DNA from: Diplonema japonicum | Lineage: Eukaryota; Euglenozoa; Diplonemea; Diplonemida; Diplonemidae | Length of the DNA: 64,000 nt | Assembly: GCA_964019335.1 (NCBI GenBank) | Contig: OZ025686.1 | Span: 434,001-498,000 of the forward strand | Direction: 5' to 3' | Shown: positions 45,001-57,894 of the stretch, piece by piece | How the letters are laid out: each line of letters starts with the position of its first letter | Numbering within the stretch: the stretch's first letter is position 1 | The notes under the pieces: generated by a model | The model's database searches: none | What the model saw: the letters and a program-made list of their open reading frames with translations, nothing else | Told to the model about the DNA's origin: nothing | Position numbers and translations under genes: made by a program

Positions 45001-48000
45001 TTCTCGTTCCTTCAAGCCCCTTCTCAAGCAGCACGATCTTTTCCAATGTGTTTTCGTACTTCTGCTTCTGCACGGTGAGTGTATCTTCTAGCTGCTCGTT
45101 GGCCTTCTGCTGTTCCTCGATATCCTTTAACAACACTGTGGCATATTCCTCCACAGCATCTCGCTCTGACTGCAGTTGACCGTTTTCTTCTTGCAAAGCA
45201 CAGAGGGCTACTGACAAAGCCGTGTCAGCTTCGGCAGGGGGGCACTCATGTCTCGCTACCTTGGCTTCCTCTAGTTCCTTGCCGAGTTCAGCGATTTTCT
45301 TTTCGTTTGCTCCCGCAGTGAGGGTCAGCATATGCACATCCTCCTCGCTTGCTGCGAGTCTTCCCTGCTGTGTCTCCATCGCCGCCCGTTCCTTTTGCAG
45401 GATGTCCTCCAGCTCACCAAGCTCTTGCTTTGAAAGCATTAGAGTACTATTAACTACCTGCAGCTCCTTCTTTGTAGCGAGGGACGCTTGCCGCTCGATT
45501 TCCAGGTTTTTCTTGCTTTCGTCAACCAGCTTCGCAGCCTCCGTTAATGCCGCTTCGAGCTCCTTGACCCTCGCCTTGTTAGAGTCTAGCACGTCGACAA
45601 GAGACAACGAGTGCACTTCGAGTGCATTGAGCTTGCCAGCTGTAGTCTTCAGGTTCTCTTGCAGCTCGGTAGCGGTGTTGGTGACTTGAAGGAGCTCATC
45701 ATTTTTCGTAGCTAGTTCAGCATCTTTTTGGCCGAGATTCTCGATGTGCCTTGCTACTTCATCTCTGTTGGCGGCCAACTTCTCTTTCAAGTCTGCCACG
45801 ATATTCAGTGTCTCGCTTTCATCGGAAGCTTGCCCCTCGAGTTCGCTTGCTCTTTCCCTGTTGCGCTGCGCCTCCTCTACGAGGTCCCGCTGCTGTGTTT
45901 CCAGTTGGGAGAGTTTTGCTATCGTGTCAGTCAATTCTTGTTGCAGAGCCATTCGCAGCGTTGCTTGTTCGCCTTCTGAAGTCTCCATTTGTTGTTGGTG
46001 CTCAAGTGAACTGGAGTTCAGCTCTTTCTGTATGTGTTCGTTGACGTCTTCAGCCTGCTTAAGCGCTGCCAGCATCTCACCTTTCGCGGAGAGAAGGTCA
46101 GCGACACACGCATCAAGCATCTTAACTCTCTCTACTAGCGACCAGATGAGTGCTTCATTGTAGCTGTTCAGCTTGTCCCCATCAGCTTGGTGCTCCGTGT
46201 GTGTAAGGCTAGCATGGTAGTGTGCAGCTTTCCGGTTTCCGAGATCCTTTTGAATACCTAACACTTCCAGGTGTAGTGCTTCCTCCCTGTCATCTGCCTC
46301 TCGGAGGGACGACTCGACTTGTTCCTTACTTTGTGCGAGTGACAGCATCAACTCTTGTATCTTAGTATCTTTCTCCTTCATTTCGTCATCAAAGTTAGTT
46401 AACTTCCCACTCAGCACTGAGATAGTGTCCTCCAGGGACTCTGCCTTCCTTTGTTGTTCTCGTTTGTAGACGTTCATGTCATCCAAGTGGTCCTCCTTGA
46501 GCTTCCACACAGTCCTCTTCAGAACAGAGTGCTCGTCTGACTGATCTTGCAGGTTGCCTATCTGTGCTTGGAGACGTTCTTTGTCAGCAGTGAGCTCCCC
46601 GATCGCATCCTGAGTATTTGTTACTTGCTTCTCGAGTTCGTGTTTTGCTTTTTCTGTTGAAGCTAATTCTTGTTCTGTCACCTTGAGTTTATCCTGCGCG
46701 GCAGCCACTTGGCTGTTTGCTTCTTCAAGACAGGCTTCTGTCCTTGTCACCTTCCTGTCAAGCTGGGCAATTTCCTCCTCATTGTTCCTTACCTGACCTC
46801 TCTGCACATTGAGCGCTTCGGAGAGCTCATCTTCTCGCTGCTGCATGCTTCGGATCTTCGCCTGTTGCTTCGTCTTTTCTGCTTCTACTTCATGCAGCTC
46901 TTCCTGTGCCTGGTGCAGCCTCCGCTGCAAGATCTCAACCTCCTCAGGAGAGACGCTCTTGTTCTGCATATTTGCTATCTTCCCTTGTAGGGAGGTGTTT
47001 CTGAGACTCAGGTCTTCTTTTTCGAGCTGTGTTTTCAGGAGCTTTCTCTTACCTTCATCAGCCTCTTCTTCAGCACTTCTGAGGTTCTTGCGCAGCTTTT
47101 CCTGGTGGTCTTCTGTTGCGAAGAGTTCTGCTTGGTATTGCTTGGTCTTCTCCTCAGAGCGCTCTTTAAGCTCTACCGCCTCTTTCAACTCAAGGCTCAA
47201 CTGGCGTGCTTTCCGTTCTGTGTTGTCCTTTTCGCTGATGAGGTCTTTGTGCTCGCTTGTGAGAGTTGTTAGTCGCGTGTTGAGGTTCTCGGACTGCAAA
47301 GTAGCTTCCTCATGCTCCAGTTTGCTCGATGAAAGCTGCCTTCTCAAGTGCATTGTTTCCTCCTCCTTGGTGAGGCACGCCAGTTTCCATTTTTCCGTTT
47401 CCTGCTGTTGTTCGCTAAGGTCTTGTTTCAGTTGGCTTGCTCGTTTTTCTAGCATCACTCGGTCGGCTGCAGAGCATTCGACGTCTGTGTGCGTCCTTCG
47501 GAGATCCTTGCTTAGCTGCGCTAGAGCACCCTCTGCGGCCTGCTGCTGGACAATGGCTGTTTGTGTCTTACAGTTAAGTATCGTAAACTGCTCCACTAAA
47601 GAAGCAGCGAATGCCATGGCTACACCGCACCTATCCCTTGCCTCCTCCTCGTCCAATGCTGCTAGGTTGAGAGTGCAGTCTTGCATCAAGATGTGCATCG
47701 CTAAAGACAACTCCTGTTGCTGCTGCTTCTGGTCGCGGTATTTCCGGACGCGCATCACATCGTCTTCTTCATGCCCCGCTGCCACCAGCATCTGTTCCTT
47801 CCCGTCTCGGATCTCTTCCTCGAGCTTTGATGTGTAGTACTTCAGCGTTGCTACCGTCTCTTCGAGGTTTTTCTTCTCGTTAGTCAGAACGGACACCTCC
47901 AAGTGATGTTGCTCCTTCAGCAGCTTCCATTCAGCGTCAAGTGGCTTGTTTCCTTGCAAGGTGTCCACGTGGCCGCCGCGCAGTGCTTGAAGCTCGTGTA

Positions 48001-50227
48001 GGTGTTCTTCACACCTCTTCCTGTGCTTAGCTTCCCAGCCTTCGTTTGTAGACAGCAGTTCGCCTTCAAGCTCCTCGATGCTGTTCTGCTTCAGTTGGAT
48101 GGTGCGCTTGTAGTCGGCTGCCGCCTGCGTCAGGGACAGCACATCATTGTGCAGCGTCGTGCTATGTGTCTCTGCTGCGAGGGCTCGGTCTGCAGTTAGC
48201 CTGAGCTCCTGTTCCAACACCTCAGTACGGGAACACATGTTGTTCAGCTCGTTTGTTGCTTTTGTCAGTTCGTTAGCAAGTGCCTGCACCTGCCTCTCTG
48301 CCTCGTTCATGGAAGCTGCTGCTGTTGTGATGCTATCGTTCGATGTGTTCTGTGCTCCTGCCAGGAGTGCTCTGAGAGCATTGATCTCTTGTTCGTAAGC
48401 AACACTCTTCTTAGCAAGCTCTTCGTTGTAGTACTTCTCCGCCTTGGCATACACAACACGTACTTCTGTCTCCCGCAAGAGAGCCCGGCGTGCTGCAGCC
48501 TCCGCATCTCCATGCTCTTCTTGCTGCTTGTTTGCAGTATTGTTCTCTTCTTGCAGAGTCTTGACCTGCTCCTTTTGCTTTTCGATCTCTTCTTTCTGGC
48601 TCCGCATTACACCGTCAGCCTCATGAAGCTTTTCATAGGTAGAGACAAGTTTTTCCTTAACCGCTGTCATCTCGCCGAGTTCTTCCTTGAGCTCCTCCAC
48701 CTGCTCCCCAAGGTCTTCTATTATGCTGTCTTTCTGCAGGGCACATGCCTCTGTCGTTTTCAGTTTCTCACACAATGTTGTGTAGTTCTCCTGTGATTGC
48801 CCCGCTTGCGTCTTGAGGGTCACGCACTGTTCGTGTGCGTCTTGCAGTGTTGCTTTCACGCTGTCCAGCTCCCGTTGGGATTCTAAAACTTCAGCTGAGG
48901 CAACCCTCTTCACCTCCGACACGGAATCAAGAGACGAGACCTTAAGCTGTTCGATCTCCATTTTCAGATCCTCACAGCTAGCGCAGCTTGTCGCGACTTG
49001 CGGTTGCGCAGACCTATCCCTCTTCTCAAGATGAGATATGGGATGGGACATCATCATACCTTCCTCCTGGTGAGGAAATACAATGTCGCCTTCAGGAGCC
49101 CAGTGTTCGATGTGCCCCGTAGCGCACCCCCACACACACCTTACGGGGATGTAGTAGATGTGCTTGAGCATCTTCACAGGGCTTTTGCAATTGAACTTCG
49201 AAAGGAATTGCCCATCCTTGATGTTGTAAGTAGACACTGTTCCATCCATGGAGGATGCCCACATCTTGTTCCCCATCCTCAGCAACGATGTGACAGGCAT
49301 GGTGTGGCTGTTTTTGTGTATGATGTTGCACTTCGGAGTTTTGTCGGGGCAGCGCACCACGTCGTAGGTTCTGATGGTGGCGTCCTCGCTGCAAGACCAC
49401 ATGACGGAGCCGCCTGCTGTCTTCTCAAGGTAGAGCACAGGCTGCGTGTGGTCAGTGATGGTCTGGTAGCGGGTACTGGTGACAACATTCCAGACACGGA
49501 TGGTGGTGTCCTGTGAGGAAGACATCAAGAGACGCGGGGTTGCCTTGAGGCAGGTGATAGCAGCACCATGCGGGTCGAGGGTTCTGTGTAACGTGAAAGG
49601 CGGGTTAAGCAGCCATGCTGCCACAACTCCCGTTGTGTCACCACTGAAGACGTGTGAATTGCTGTTTGCAAGACACGTGATCGCAGTATTGTGGTGCGGT
49701 TGCATGGAAGCAACACTCTTCAACGTGTCGCAGTGCAAGATGTCCATAGCACCGCTTGTGAAGCCCACCCATAGGAAGGGCTTGCTGGTGGACACGAACA
49801 ACAGGGCAGACGGATACCCAGTGACGCTAACTTTTTTCTGCACAACACCTGTGACAGGTGCAATGACATTGATGCTGTCTCCGTCCACACCCATCACGTC
49901 AGTGTTGCAAACCTCAAGCACTGTCATATCCTTCAACGGGATCGTGTTTGCAGGGTTTTCGTGGTTCTCGTGAAGCGAGGTGTTCTCGTCTTTGACAGTG
50001 ACATACAATGACCGGTGAGGGTTCCTCAATAGCTCATGAGTATATTCCTCTTGGGAGGTGACCACCTTGTCGTTTATTACCATTGTGAAGGGTCGTGTGC
50101 CCCATTCCACCCGTACTAAGGCCTCAACAGCATTCAGGCTTCTTATGTCCACATCTTCTGACGTTACTTTGAAGCCACCGGTGTCACTCGCACCGTTCAG
50201 CAACTCCACCTCCACCGTGTCCGTCAT
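42045..50227 (-). CDS. Giant WD40 / coiled-coil protein, 2,672 aa
   Basis: One gene in five exons: 44273-50227, 44113-44238, 43691-44077, 43567-43635, 42045-43526; introns of 34, 35, 55 and 40 nt, all phase 0. An N-terminal ubiquitin-like or PB1-like segment (about 1-100) is followed by WD40 repeats (about 125-390, for example SSSQDTTIRVWNV, SCSEDATIRTYDV, ASSMDGTVSTYNI). Then comes roughly 1,750 residues of continuous Glu/Lys/Gln-rich coiled coil. After it, a Cys-poor helical segment (about 2300-2385, SRPELIQQIWDLFMEAS) and a Pro/Ser/Thr-rich basic tail (about 2400-2672) close the protein. CACAG lies 8 nt before ATG 50227. The architecture suits a tether or scaffold at a centriole, flagellar or Golgi structure, but no specific family is recognised. 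Confidence 0.85.
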
Positions 50228-50235
50228 AGGACCGC

Positions 50236-50902
50236 CTGTGATGCATTGTTGCCATATTTTGAAGGAGAAGTTATATAAAAAAGAGGGAAAAAACGGAAAA
50301 AAACGGAAGAGAAAAAAAAAAGAAGGGAAAGACTCTCAAGATAGTGAGCCTACCATGTTAAGGGTAATATAAAGATTAAAAGGGAAATGGGGGGGGGGGG
50401 TGAAAAGATGAAGAAGGACAGTCTTTTGTTTGTTTTCTATTCTCCTTCTCTTTTATTTTGTTTATTTCTTCGCGCTACCGCCCTTTCTTTTCTTTCCTTT
50501 TTTTTTTAAAAATCAAACAGAAGTGCGCGCAGCACCTCTATACTTCTAGACTACCCATTTTTATCTAATGAGGTAATTGACACTAACACCTCTTCATTCC
50601 ATTTGGTAAGCTCGGGGGATGGGGACATGGGTGACGGGGTCTGGTGACACTTCGTTCACGTAGCTGAAGATGCCTTGTGCGTTCGGCAGGACTCTTGCGA
50701 TGAGTCAACCCACTACAAGGAGGTTGTATGATGTCTGTGTAAAAAGCGTAATGCCAGATACTTGTGACTTCAAAAGAGAGTAGCCACACAGCCCAGCCAG
50801 TTGTCAAAGTGTGCTTGGAACGAAAGGCAGCAAGCAAAGGCAACAGTATGTACATATGGTGGTACAGCTAGCTCAGGTCACTTCTCATGGCAATGACAAG
50901 CA
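50236..50902. other. Intergenic DNA with a possible gene remnant
   Basis: Mostly low-complexity. On the minus strand, 50586-50700 reads RVLPNAQGIFSYVNEVSPDP and on to IPRAYQME before TGA. This looks coding, but a stop lies directly upstream and no start or unambiguous splice joins it to a complete gene. It may be an exon of an undetected small gene or a pseudogene. Confidence 0.35.
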
Positions 50903-52380
50903 CTAATGACCAGACAGGAGGTCTTCCTTCACACGGTTTGCTAAGGCACGCCTCATTTCCAGGTGCGCCTGATCCAGTTCCTTACCGCTGGTCTTCGCAG
51001 GGTCCGGCATGGGTGCCTGTGTCTTCTCTTTGATGTAGTCGTCCAGCTCCGTCTCGCGCTGCTTCTTCTTCTTCTGGATAAGACGGTCACGCTGCTGCTT
51101 CAGGTAGTTTTCCCTGCTGGCAAGCTCTTCCTTTGAAGGTTCCATCTTGCGTGGCTCTTCTTTAGGAATAATCTTCTCTTTCGGGACTTCTTTTTTCACC
51201 TCTTCGACAACCGCTGACTTCAACTGAGTGAAGGTGGGCTTGGAGCCGGCAGTGATGCCAGGCAAAGGTGCACGCTGCCTGCCCAGTGCCATGGAGTGTG
51301 TGTTCTTGTCACTACCGAGAGGGGCAAGCCCGCCGAGGGGTGCCAGCTGTACCCTGTCGGAGGTCCCGACGGGTTCAGGTTTTACAGGTTTAGGACTAGT
51401 CACTTCCTTGACTGGGGCAGGTGCAGGCGCAGGAGTGGGAGTAGGAGCAGATGCATCAGATTTGTGTGCGGGAGCAGGTACAGGAGCAGGTGCAGGAGCA
51501 GCGGCAGTAGTGGGCGCAGGACTACTCTTAGCAGGTGCGGGTGCAGGCGCGGGCACAGGTGCAGGTGCAGGTGCAGACTTTTCCTCCGCCTTATGAGCCT
51601 CAGCCACCTTGGCCACAGCTTGTACCTCAGCTGCTTTTGACACGATCTCTATGCGTGCCCGGAGTGTCTCTTCTTCGATTTGCTTCACTCGTTCCTCGTG
51701 CTCCTATGATATGGTGTGGTAGTGTTCGTATTTTTGCATACCTTCTTCGCTTGTTCCACTTTTTTTTTCTGCTCTTCTTTATCCTTCGTCTCCTGTTCAA
51801 TCTCAAGCTCTTTCTGTTTTTGCTTCTCATCCTCAGCTGCAAGAGAGACAGCAAGAGCGTGCTGCAGTTCCGCATCTTCCATTTCAAGCTGCTTTTCTTG
51901 AATGTCTTGGTCCTGCACGGAAGCTTCGATGGCTGCTTCGAGTTGTGCCTTCTCGTCGTCATCCTGAGGGTTTACAAAGCCTGCGTTGTTCTTCTCTCTG
52001 ATCTCTTCGAGCACAGTCATGGCTTCCAGCTCTAGTTCGATGTTCCTCTTCTCCATCATCTTGCGGAAGGTGAGGAAGTCGTCCATGGACAGGAGGTACT
52101 CCTTCACAAGGTGGTCCAAGTCTTTGCTGTCGGAGCCCCCGAGGATCTCAAGGAACTTCTCATCGCTCACCCCAAGGTCGCTGAGGTTCTGGGACAGCAA
52201 CCCATCGACCAGTATGCAGAAGTTTTTGTGCCTGATGGTGAACTCCAAGTTATTTTCTTCTTCGTCGCCGTCTTCAAATATTTCGCAGTTCTCATCCACA
52301 AACGACTGCACCGGTGTCGTCCACACGGGTGACTTCAGGAACTGCGTCAGCCACTCCGTCACCCAGCCGTACTCACCCAT
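50903..52380 (-). CDS. CFAP36: CFAP36-like BART-domain protein, 479 aa
   Basis: CFAP36 (CCDC104) is a ciliary protein whose BART domain binds the small GTPase ARL3. Exons 51742-52380 and 50903-51703, with a 38-nt intron (GTATGC...CATAG); the join reads KVEQAKK-EHEERVKQIEE. The BART domain is about residues 1-115: WVTEWLTQFLKSPVWTTPVQ, FVDENCEIFED, NLEFTIRHKNFCILVDGLL. A UIM-like or coiled segment (EAAIEASVQDQ, LQHALAVSLAAEDEK) follows. Residues about 240-330 are an Ala/Pro repeat linker absent from animal CFAP36. The end is again charged helix (KQQRDRLIQKKKKQRETELD), as in the family. A GACAG acceptor lies 10 nt before ATG 52380. Presence of this gene supports a flagellated organism. Confidence 0.82.
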
Positions 52381-52486
52381 CTTGTTTTGTCTGTCGGTGG
52401 GTTCTTGGTGTCATGTACATCACTCAATCAAAGATATATTGTACAGAAAAGAGAAGAAAAAAGAATGGAACTGCGAAAACAGTTCA

Positions 52487-55400
52487 TTAAACGGGCGCTT
52501 TGAATTTCATCTTTACAGCATGGGTCTGTCGTTGACCTGCTTGCCACTGACCATCCTTGCCATATTGTCCTGCTGTGCCTACACGGATAGAGACTGTATA
52601 TTGCTGAGACCTCCTGGAATAGGTAACTTGGATGATGTCTCCCGGGGAGAGACTAAGGACACACTTCCTGAAGTCAGCTAGAGACCCAATAGGTATCGTG
52701 TCAACTGCAAGAATGACATCTCCTTCTATAATGCCAGACTCGAGGGAAGGCCCCTTCACTGAGCGCACCTTGCACCCACTAGGGAGGTAGTCGTTCGTCG
52801 TTCCATCCTTCAGTCGTACCATGCCATCAACCACCTCCAGTCCCACGTAGGGCTTTTCACGCTTCTTACTTGCCGTCTTGACCTGTTCTCTCTCTCTCTC
52901 CTCCGCTTTCTCTATGGTTAAAATACGTATGCTACCTTCTTCTTTCATAATCGCAGAGCGAATCGTCTCTTCCCTCTTGCACAAGACCTTGAAGTCCTCT
53001 TTGATGAACATCTGCATGTCCATCAACCACCTCATCACAAGCTCCACACGGTAGTGGTGCTCCTCTTCGTTCTCAAGCCGGCGTTCGATATCCTCATGCC
53101 GCGAGAGCTGTGCGTGTTTTGCACACACACCACATACCTCTTGTGCAAGTTGCCTGAATTGTGAATCTTCTTTTGAAGGCAGCGAGTGGAGTCTGGGGGC
53201 ATGGCACATGTGTTGGTGATACCTATTTAGCAGAGCTTCCGTGTGCCGTCTGAATACTGCGTGTTCAGTGGTCATAATGTAGCGTCTTGAGTCAGCTTCT
53301 TGTCCCTGTTGGTGTTATGATGCAAGGAACTTCCATACGATGATCATGTACTTCCGCGGAAGATGCAGCAGCGCCTTCGCCATGCCTGATGTAATGGCAG
53401 CACGTTGGCTAGTCTCTCTGCCGAGGATGAGGAAACGCACGAGGCCCTCGTTTTCATTAAGGAGATAGAGAATCGATTCGTCGTAAGCGGTTTGCAGCAA
53501 CACACGCGATGCGCTCTCAGCATCTACAGTACAGGCCCGCAACGGGGCAGTGACGTCGGGGGGTTTTTGACGATAGGTGATAAGCTTGAGTTTCTGAAAA
53601 CATGCACGAAGCAAGGTATGTGTGGCGCTGCTCTTGATCATGGTCAAGATGGCCACGCGCATCTTACTGACTCTCGCTTCCGATCTGATAAGCTTGCAGT
53701 GTGTCATGGTCGCCACCTTGTCAGCCTCGACCTTCTTGTTGGTAAGATCAACAGAGTCTTGCTGTCTCCTTCGCATCTTCTCTTTCTGTGCAAACTCCTT
53801 CAGGACACCGTAGCAGTGCCGTAAGGTCAGTTGTGTTATCAACGTGCCTATAGCAGTTCCCTTTTTCCGCGCGTCTAGTTTCCTCTCTCTGTATCTGCAC
53901 AGTTTCCAGAAGGCTTGCTTCATGCAAACCCGGAGACATAGCTGCCTCACGAGGTATGCTTTGTACTTCATTTTCCTTTTTTTTTCGGTTTTCTCGTGCA
54001 GATGCATGAAGTAAACCCCAAGCATCAGCCTGTCCGAAGTTCTCACCAACACGCGCGCCGCTTTCAGTTTAAACTCTTCTTGTTTCTTTATTTGCACGAA
54101 GTTTGCAAGTTTGTTGTAGCACGTCCTCAATAGCATCCTCTCATTTCCACGCTCCAAGAGGGACACAACGACTCCCTTCTTGTGCCGCGCTCTGAATACC
54201 AGCATTTTCGTAAAGCACTCTTTCAGCAGCAGCCTTTCAAGGCTGCTTGAAAGCATTGCGCAGATGTAGTTCTTGTGTTTCTTCTTTCGGTTGTGCTCTG
54301 AAAATTTCAGAAACCTGTGATACATATGTCTGAGTGCTGCTGACTCCACTTTGTTACACAGAAGGTCCACCAATTTTCCCCTTGCCTGCTTCTTAGAACC
54401 CCACGCTTGCAATTTGTGGTAAAAGACCCGAAGGAGACCCCTCTCCAAAGATATAGACAAATGGTGTGCGACTTTAGAGACGGCTGCTAATTGTTGTTTT
54501 GATTTCGTCCATTTCAACCACTTAGCGAAGTAGTGCCACATTATGTGCAAGCGTGTTGTGCCGTGGAAGGCAAGCACCAACACTGCCCTTTTTTTGTTTT
54601 GTGCTGAGAAGTTTCGCAGTTTCGAATAGTAGTATGCCAGACACGTGTGGTGTGTGTTCTTTGCGAGGCTGCTTGTAAAGCAGTATAATACCTTTTGTTT
54701 CTGTTTCCACTCTCGATTCTTCTTCAAGACGTGTAGCACTCTGTGCAGCATGCCGTTCTTCGTCAGACCATTCAACCTCTCACACAAAGCAGCCTGCTGC
54801 GCTTTTTTTGCATACCACTTCGCCCACTTCGTATACCTAACTCTGTATTGGGTTTGTATGATTTGGTGCAGAAAGACTTCGGCTGTTGCCCGCTGCAGCT
54901 TTACGCCCTTCCGCCATTTGAGAGTAATCCAGGACAGCCACTTCTTGTACCGTGTAGTTATGATGTACAGTGTCGAGGTCTGCAGCATGCGCGACGCTGC
55001 GCTGCTGTTGTAGCTGTACTCCTTCCGTCGCAGCGACTGCTCAGTGTGGTAACGCAGCAGCTTGTCAAATGCCCTGCGGATAAGCCCTCTCGTGGTCAGC
55101 TTCAGGAATGACTCTGCTGCTCGGATTTCCGTGTTGAAAATACTCGCAGCCCGTGTTCTCTTGAGCGTCCAACTCTTCCAAGAATCGTATCTGCGCCGCA
55201 TGTGGTGCTTCGTTGCATTGCCGAATACCATCTGCGAGACGAAGCACCGGGAACGCATCTGCACTCTTTGCCGGCCTTTCAACACCATGTACCTGTTCAG
55301 CTTCCTGTAAAACACTTCCATGAAGCGTCTGTCGCTAAGCATCAGCATGTTCCGGGCGGCAGTGTGGTGCTGTGATCTTTTTACGCAGCGCTCTGTTTGA

Positions 55401-57844
55401 TGTGCATGCAACTTGCAGTAGCACTTTCTAAGCACACCAGCAGCGGTGAGTGTCTGGAAGGTGCTGCAGAGAACTTCTCGGGCACGTTGCTTCTGTTTCA
55501 CGGCTACGTGTATCATCAGCTTCCTCACGCAACTCCTCAGTATTGCCTTGTTGCTATTCTGGAGGAGGATGGAACAGAGGTGAGATGCCCTCCTTGTGTT
55601 TGTCCTCCACACGGAATAAGCACGGATCTTGTTAAAAGCTGTGCATCGCACGGAAGTAGTAAGCAGACGCTGCAGTGTCGCAGCAGTGTGCTTAGCCACA
55701 CGCTTTTTGCACAGCCAGGAATACAGTCTTGTGTAATAGGATCTGATCACAGCCGCATTTAGAAACTGCCTCATTCTTGTCACCCCAAGGGACTGGCCGC
55801 GCCTCTTTGGGAGAGTCACCACTGAACCTAGTAACTCATCGCACACGAGCTGTGTCCTGCAGCAGGCCTCGCTCCGTATCACCGTCGTCGTTGCCGCCTC
55901 GAGTCTCCCAATGGGCTCATACGAAAAAAGCTCTGCTGTCACATGAAGCGTGTACTGTTGCAGGGCTGTGCGTTTCTGCATTTCTTCTTTTAAAAGTGAG
56001 ACCTTCTCCGCAAGCCACTGTGCCTCTGTAGTGATAGAGCTGCGATACAGTTTCTCACTGCACAGAATCCAGAAGCAGTTAATACCAGTACGGGCTCCTT
56101 GCTCTTCTCTGTGTAATACGCGCTCGCTTTTTTCAGCAAATGCAGTCCTGTACCATATTTCAAGCCACGTTCTCGAAATGTTTTCACGTTCCAACCTTTG
56201 AAGGTCCGAAAGCTGGACACATGACCCACTGGCACCCCAGAATCCCTCGAATGGGTGCTCACTGTACATTTCCTGTTCCATCCATATCCTGCTACGCAGT
56301 TCTTCGTGCTCAAGACGCAGCGCCCCTCTGTGTGCTTGGAGCATGTTGCGCGACACCTCCTCGGAACTACGAGCAGCGCACCTCGTGTCTGCTTCGAGAT
56401 CCTGCAGCAACGTAAGATACAGCAGGAGGCTTGCATGGTCCAGGTAGTGCCGCTCCGTGTGCTCCTCTCGTGCTAGGCAATCAGTAGCTTGGTCGTTCGT
56501 AATGCAAACACGTATCTGCGAATTGCTAATTTGATGTGCGCAGTGCTGGACGCTGCTGTTGAGAAGCTCTATTGAACTCCTTTGGACATATTCTTCCCGA
56601 ACAGTGTTTAGCAAAGACACTTCCCGAGAGAGTTCTCGGTCGCTTGCTGCGACTATTGCTTCCCGTGTGATCAACTCTTCGTCGGTAAGTAGCTGGAGGT
56701 GGGCTGCGATAACAGAGGAAAAGTGTGTAAGCATCAGGTGTTGAATGTCAGACAGAGAGCTGGCCGTGGTGGCTGCCATCCACGAGGTGTACTCCTGAAG
56801 CAGCACAGCACGCACCGCTTTCTCTAATGACACGAGTGTGTCCAGCATCACAGCGTCGTAACCCTGCCACAGCATGAGTGATGTTCTGACGCACTTCTCT
56901 TGCTCCGCAAGGAACATGAACTCATGGTACGCGGCAACTTCCAGCTCTTGCCTGCTGTTTGTTTGTGCATCAAGCACCTCAACTTGCGCTTCCTTCTGCT
57001 GGGCCACGCAAGCAGACACAATGTAGTACAGCTCGTAGTCGAAAGACTGCCTCATGACGCAGAAAGCTTCCAACCCCGAAGCCGACAGTTCTGTCCTGCC
57101 GCGCGCCTCTTCTCTTACGATCACATTGACCTCATTCAGCACGAATACTAGCTTGCACAGACGTCCGACAGCCCTCAACTGGATGTGCTCTAAAACTTGC
57201 CGTGCATCAAGCTCCTCGTCAGCTAGCTGTTGTAGTTCGTAGAACGTATGCAAGGTGGACAAGAACGACGAGCCGTCTGATTTTGGCTTGAAGATGCTCA
57301 TCATGTGTAGCCTGTCCACCTGATGTGAGGTGGATTGCTGTTTAGTGCTCCATTTCTCGTAACCACATGCACACCATTGCCGCACCTGCGCCGACACTTT
57401 CAAATACTCTGTCACAGACTTTTCGACTTGAGAATCTTTCATGTCGCCGATGCGTTTCCGTATAGGGTTGCCTGTGAACAGCTCCCACACGTTCTGTACT
57501 TTCAGAGCTGTGAATTTGGCATCCATGTTCGCTTTAAGAACCTCTCCGTGTTCCCCACCTTTGGACCGCTCCCACCACGCTACCAGCTCGTCGAACTCTA
57601 TCAGGCCGTCCTCCTGTGTGTCGATAGCCTTCACATAAGAGTTCAGCACCACATCCGTTGCTTTTTCATCAAAGCACTGTAGCATATCCCGCAGCTCTGA
57701 TGTGTCGACTCTAGCATCGAGGCTCTCGTCGAACTTGACAAAGACGTCCCACAGCAGCGCGTGATCCGAGTTACAACTGTTCAAGAGCACTTCCTTTGTG
57801 TTCTCTATTGTGTCCACCAACGTCTTCCGAAGCCGTTCACCCAT
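52487..57844 (-). CDS. EF-hand / Sfi1-like repeat / PDZ protein, 1,764 aa
   Basis: Exons 53339-57844, 53138-53305 and 52487-53107, with introns of 33 and 30 nt. The first joins KYMII to GQEADSRRYIM, so the apparent separate PDZ gene is the 3' part of this one. The N-terminus has two canonical EF-hand loops (39-50 DESLDARVDTSE, 75-86 DTQEDGLIEFDE). A long helical region follows. About residues 700-1430 hold more than 20 Sfi1-like units of the pattern hxxxFxKLxxWxxxxK (for example LRKCYCKLHAHQ, MEVFYRKLNRY, MKQAFWKLCRYRERK), which bind centrin in Sfi1. A PDZ domain (YVGLEVVDGMVRLKDG; GIIEGDVILAVDTIPI) ends the protein. GACAG lies 11 nt before ATG 57844. A centriole or basal-body scaffold is likely. 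The combination with EF-hand and PDZ is unusual. Confidence 0.82.
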
Positions 57845-57894
57845 AGTTGTGTCACCTGTCTAAAAGTGAGAAATACATGGTTTCCAACAGCCAT

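Noticed and set aside
52487-53275. Independent PDZ gene starting MTTEHAV
   Set aside because: The reading frame continues upstream across a 33-nt GT-AG intron into the EF-hand/Sfi1 protein. There is no closer acceptor or leader for a separate start.
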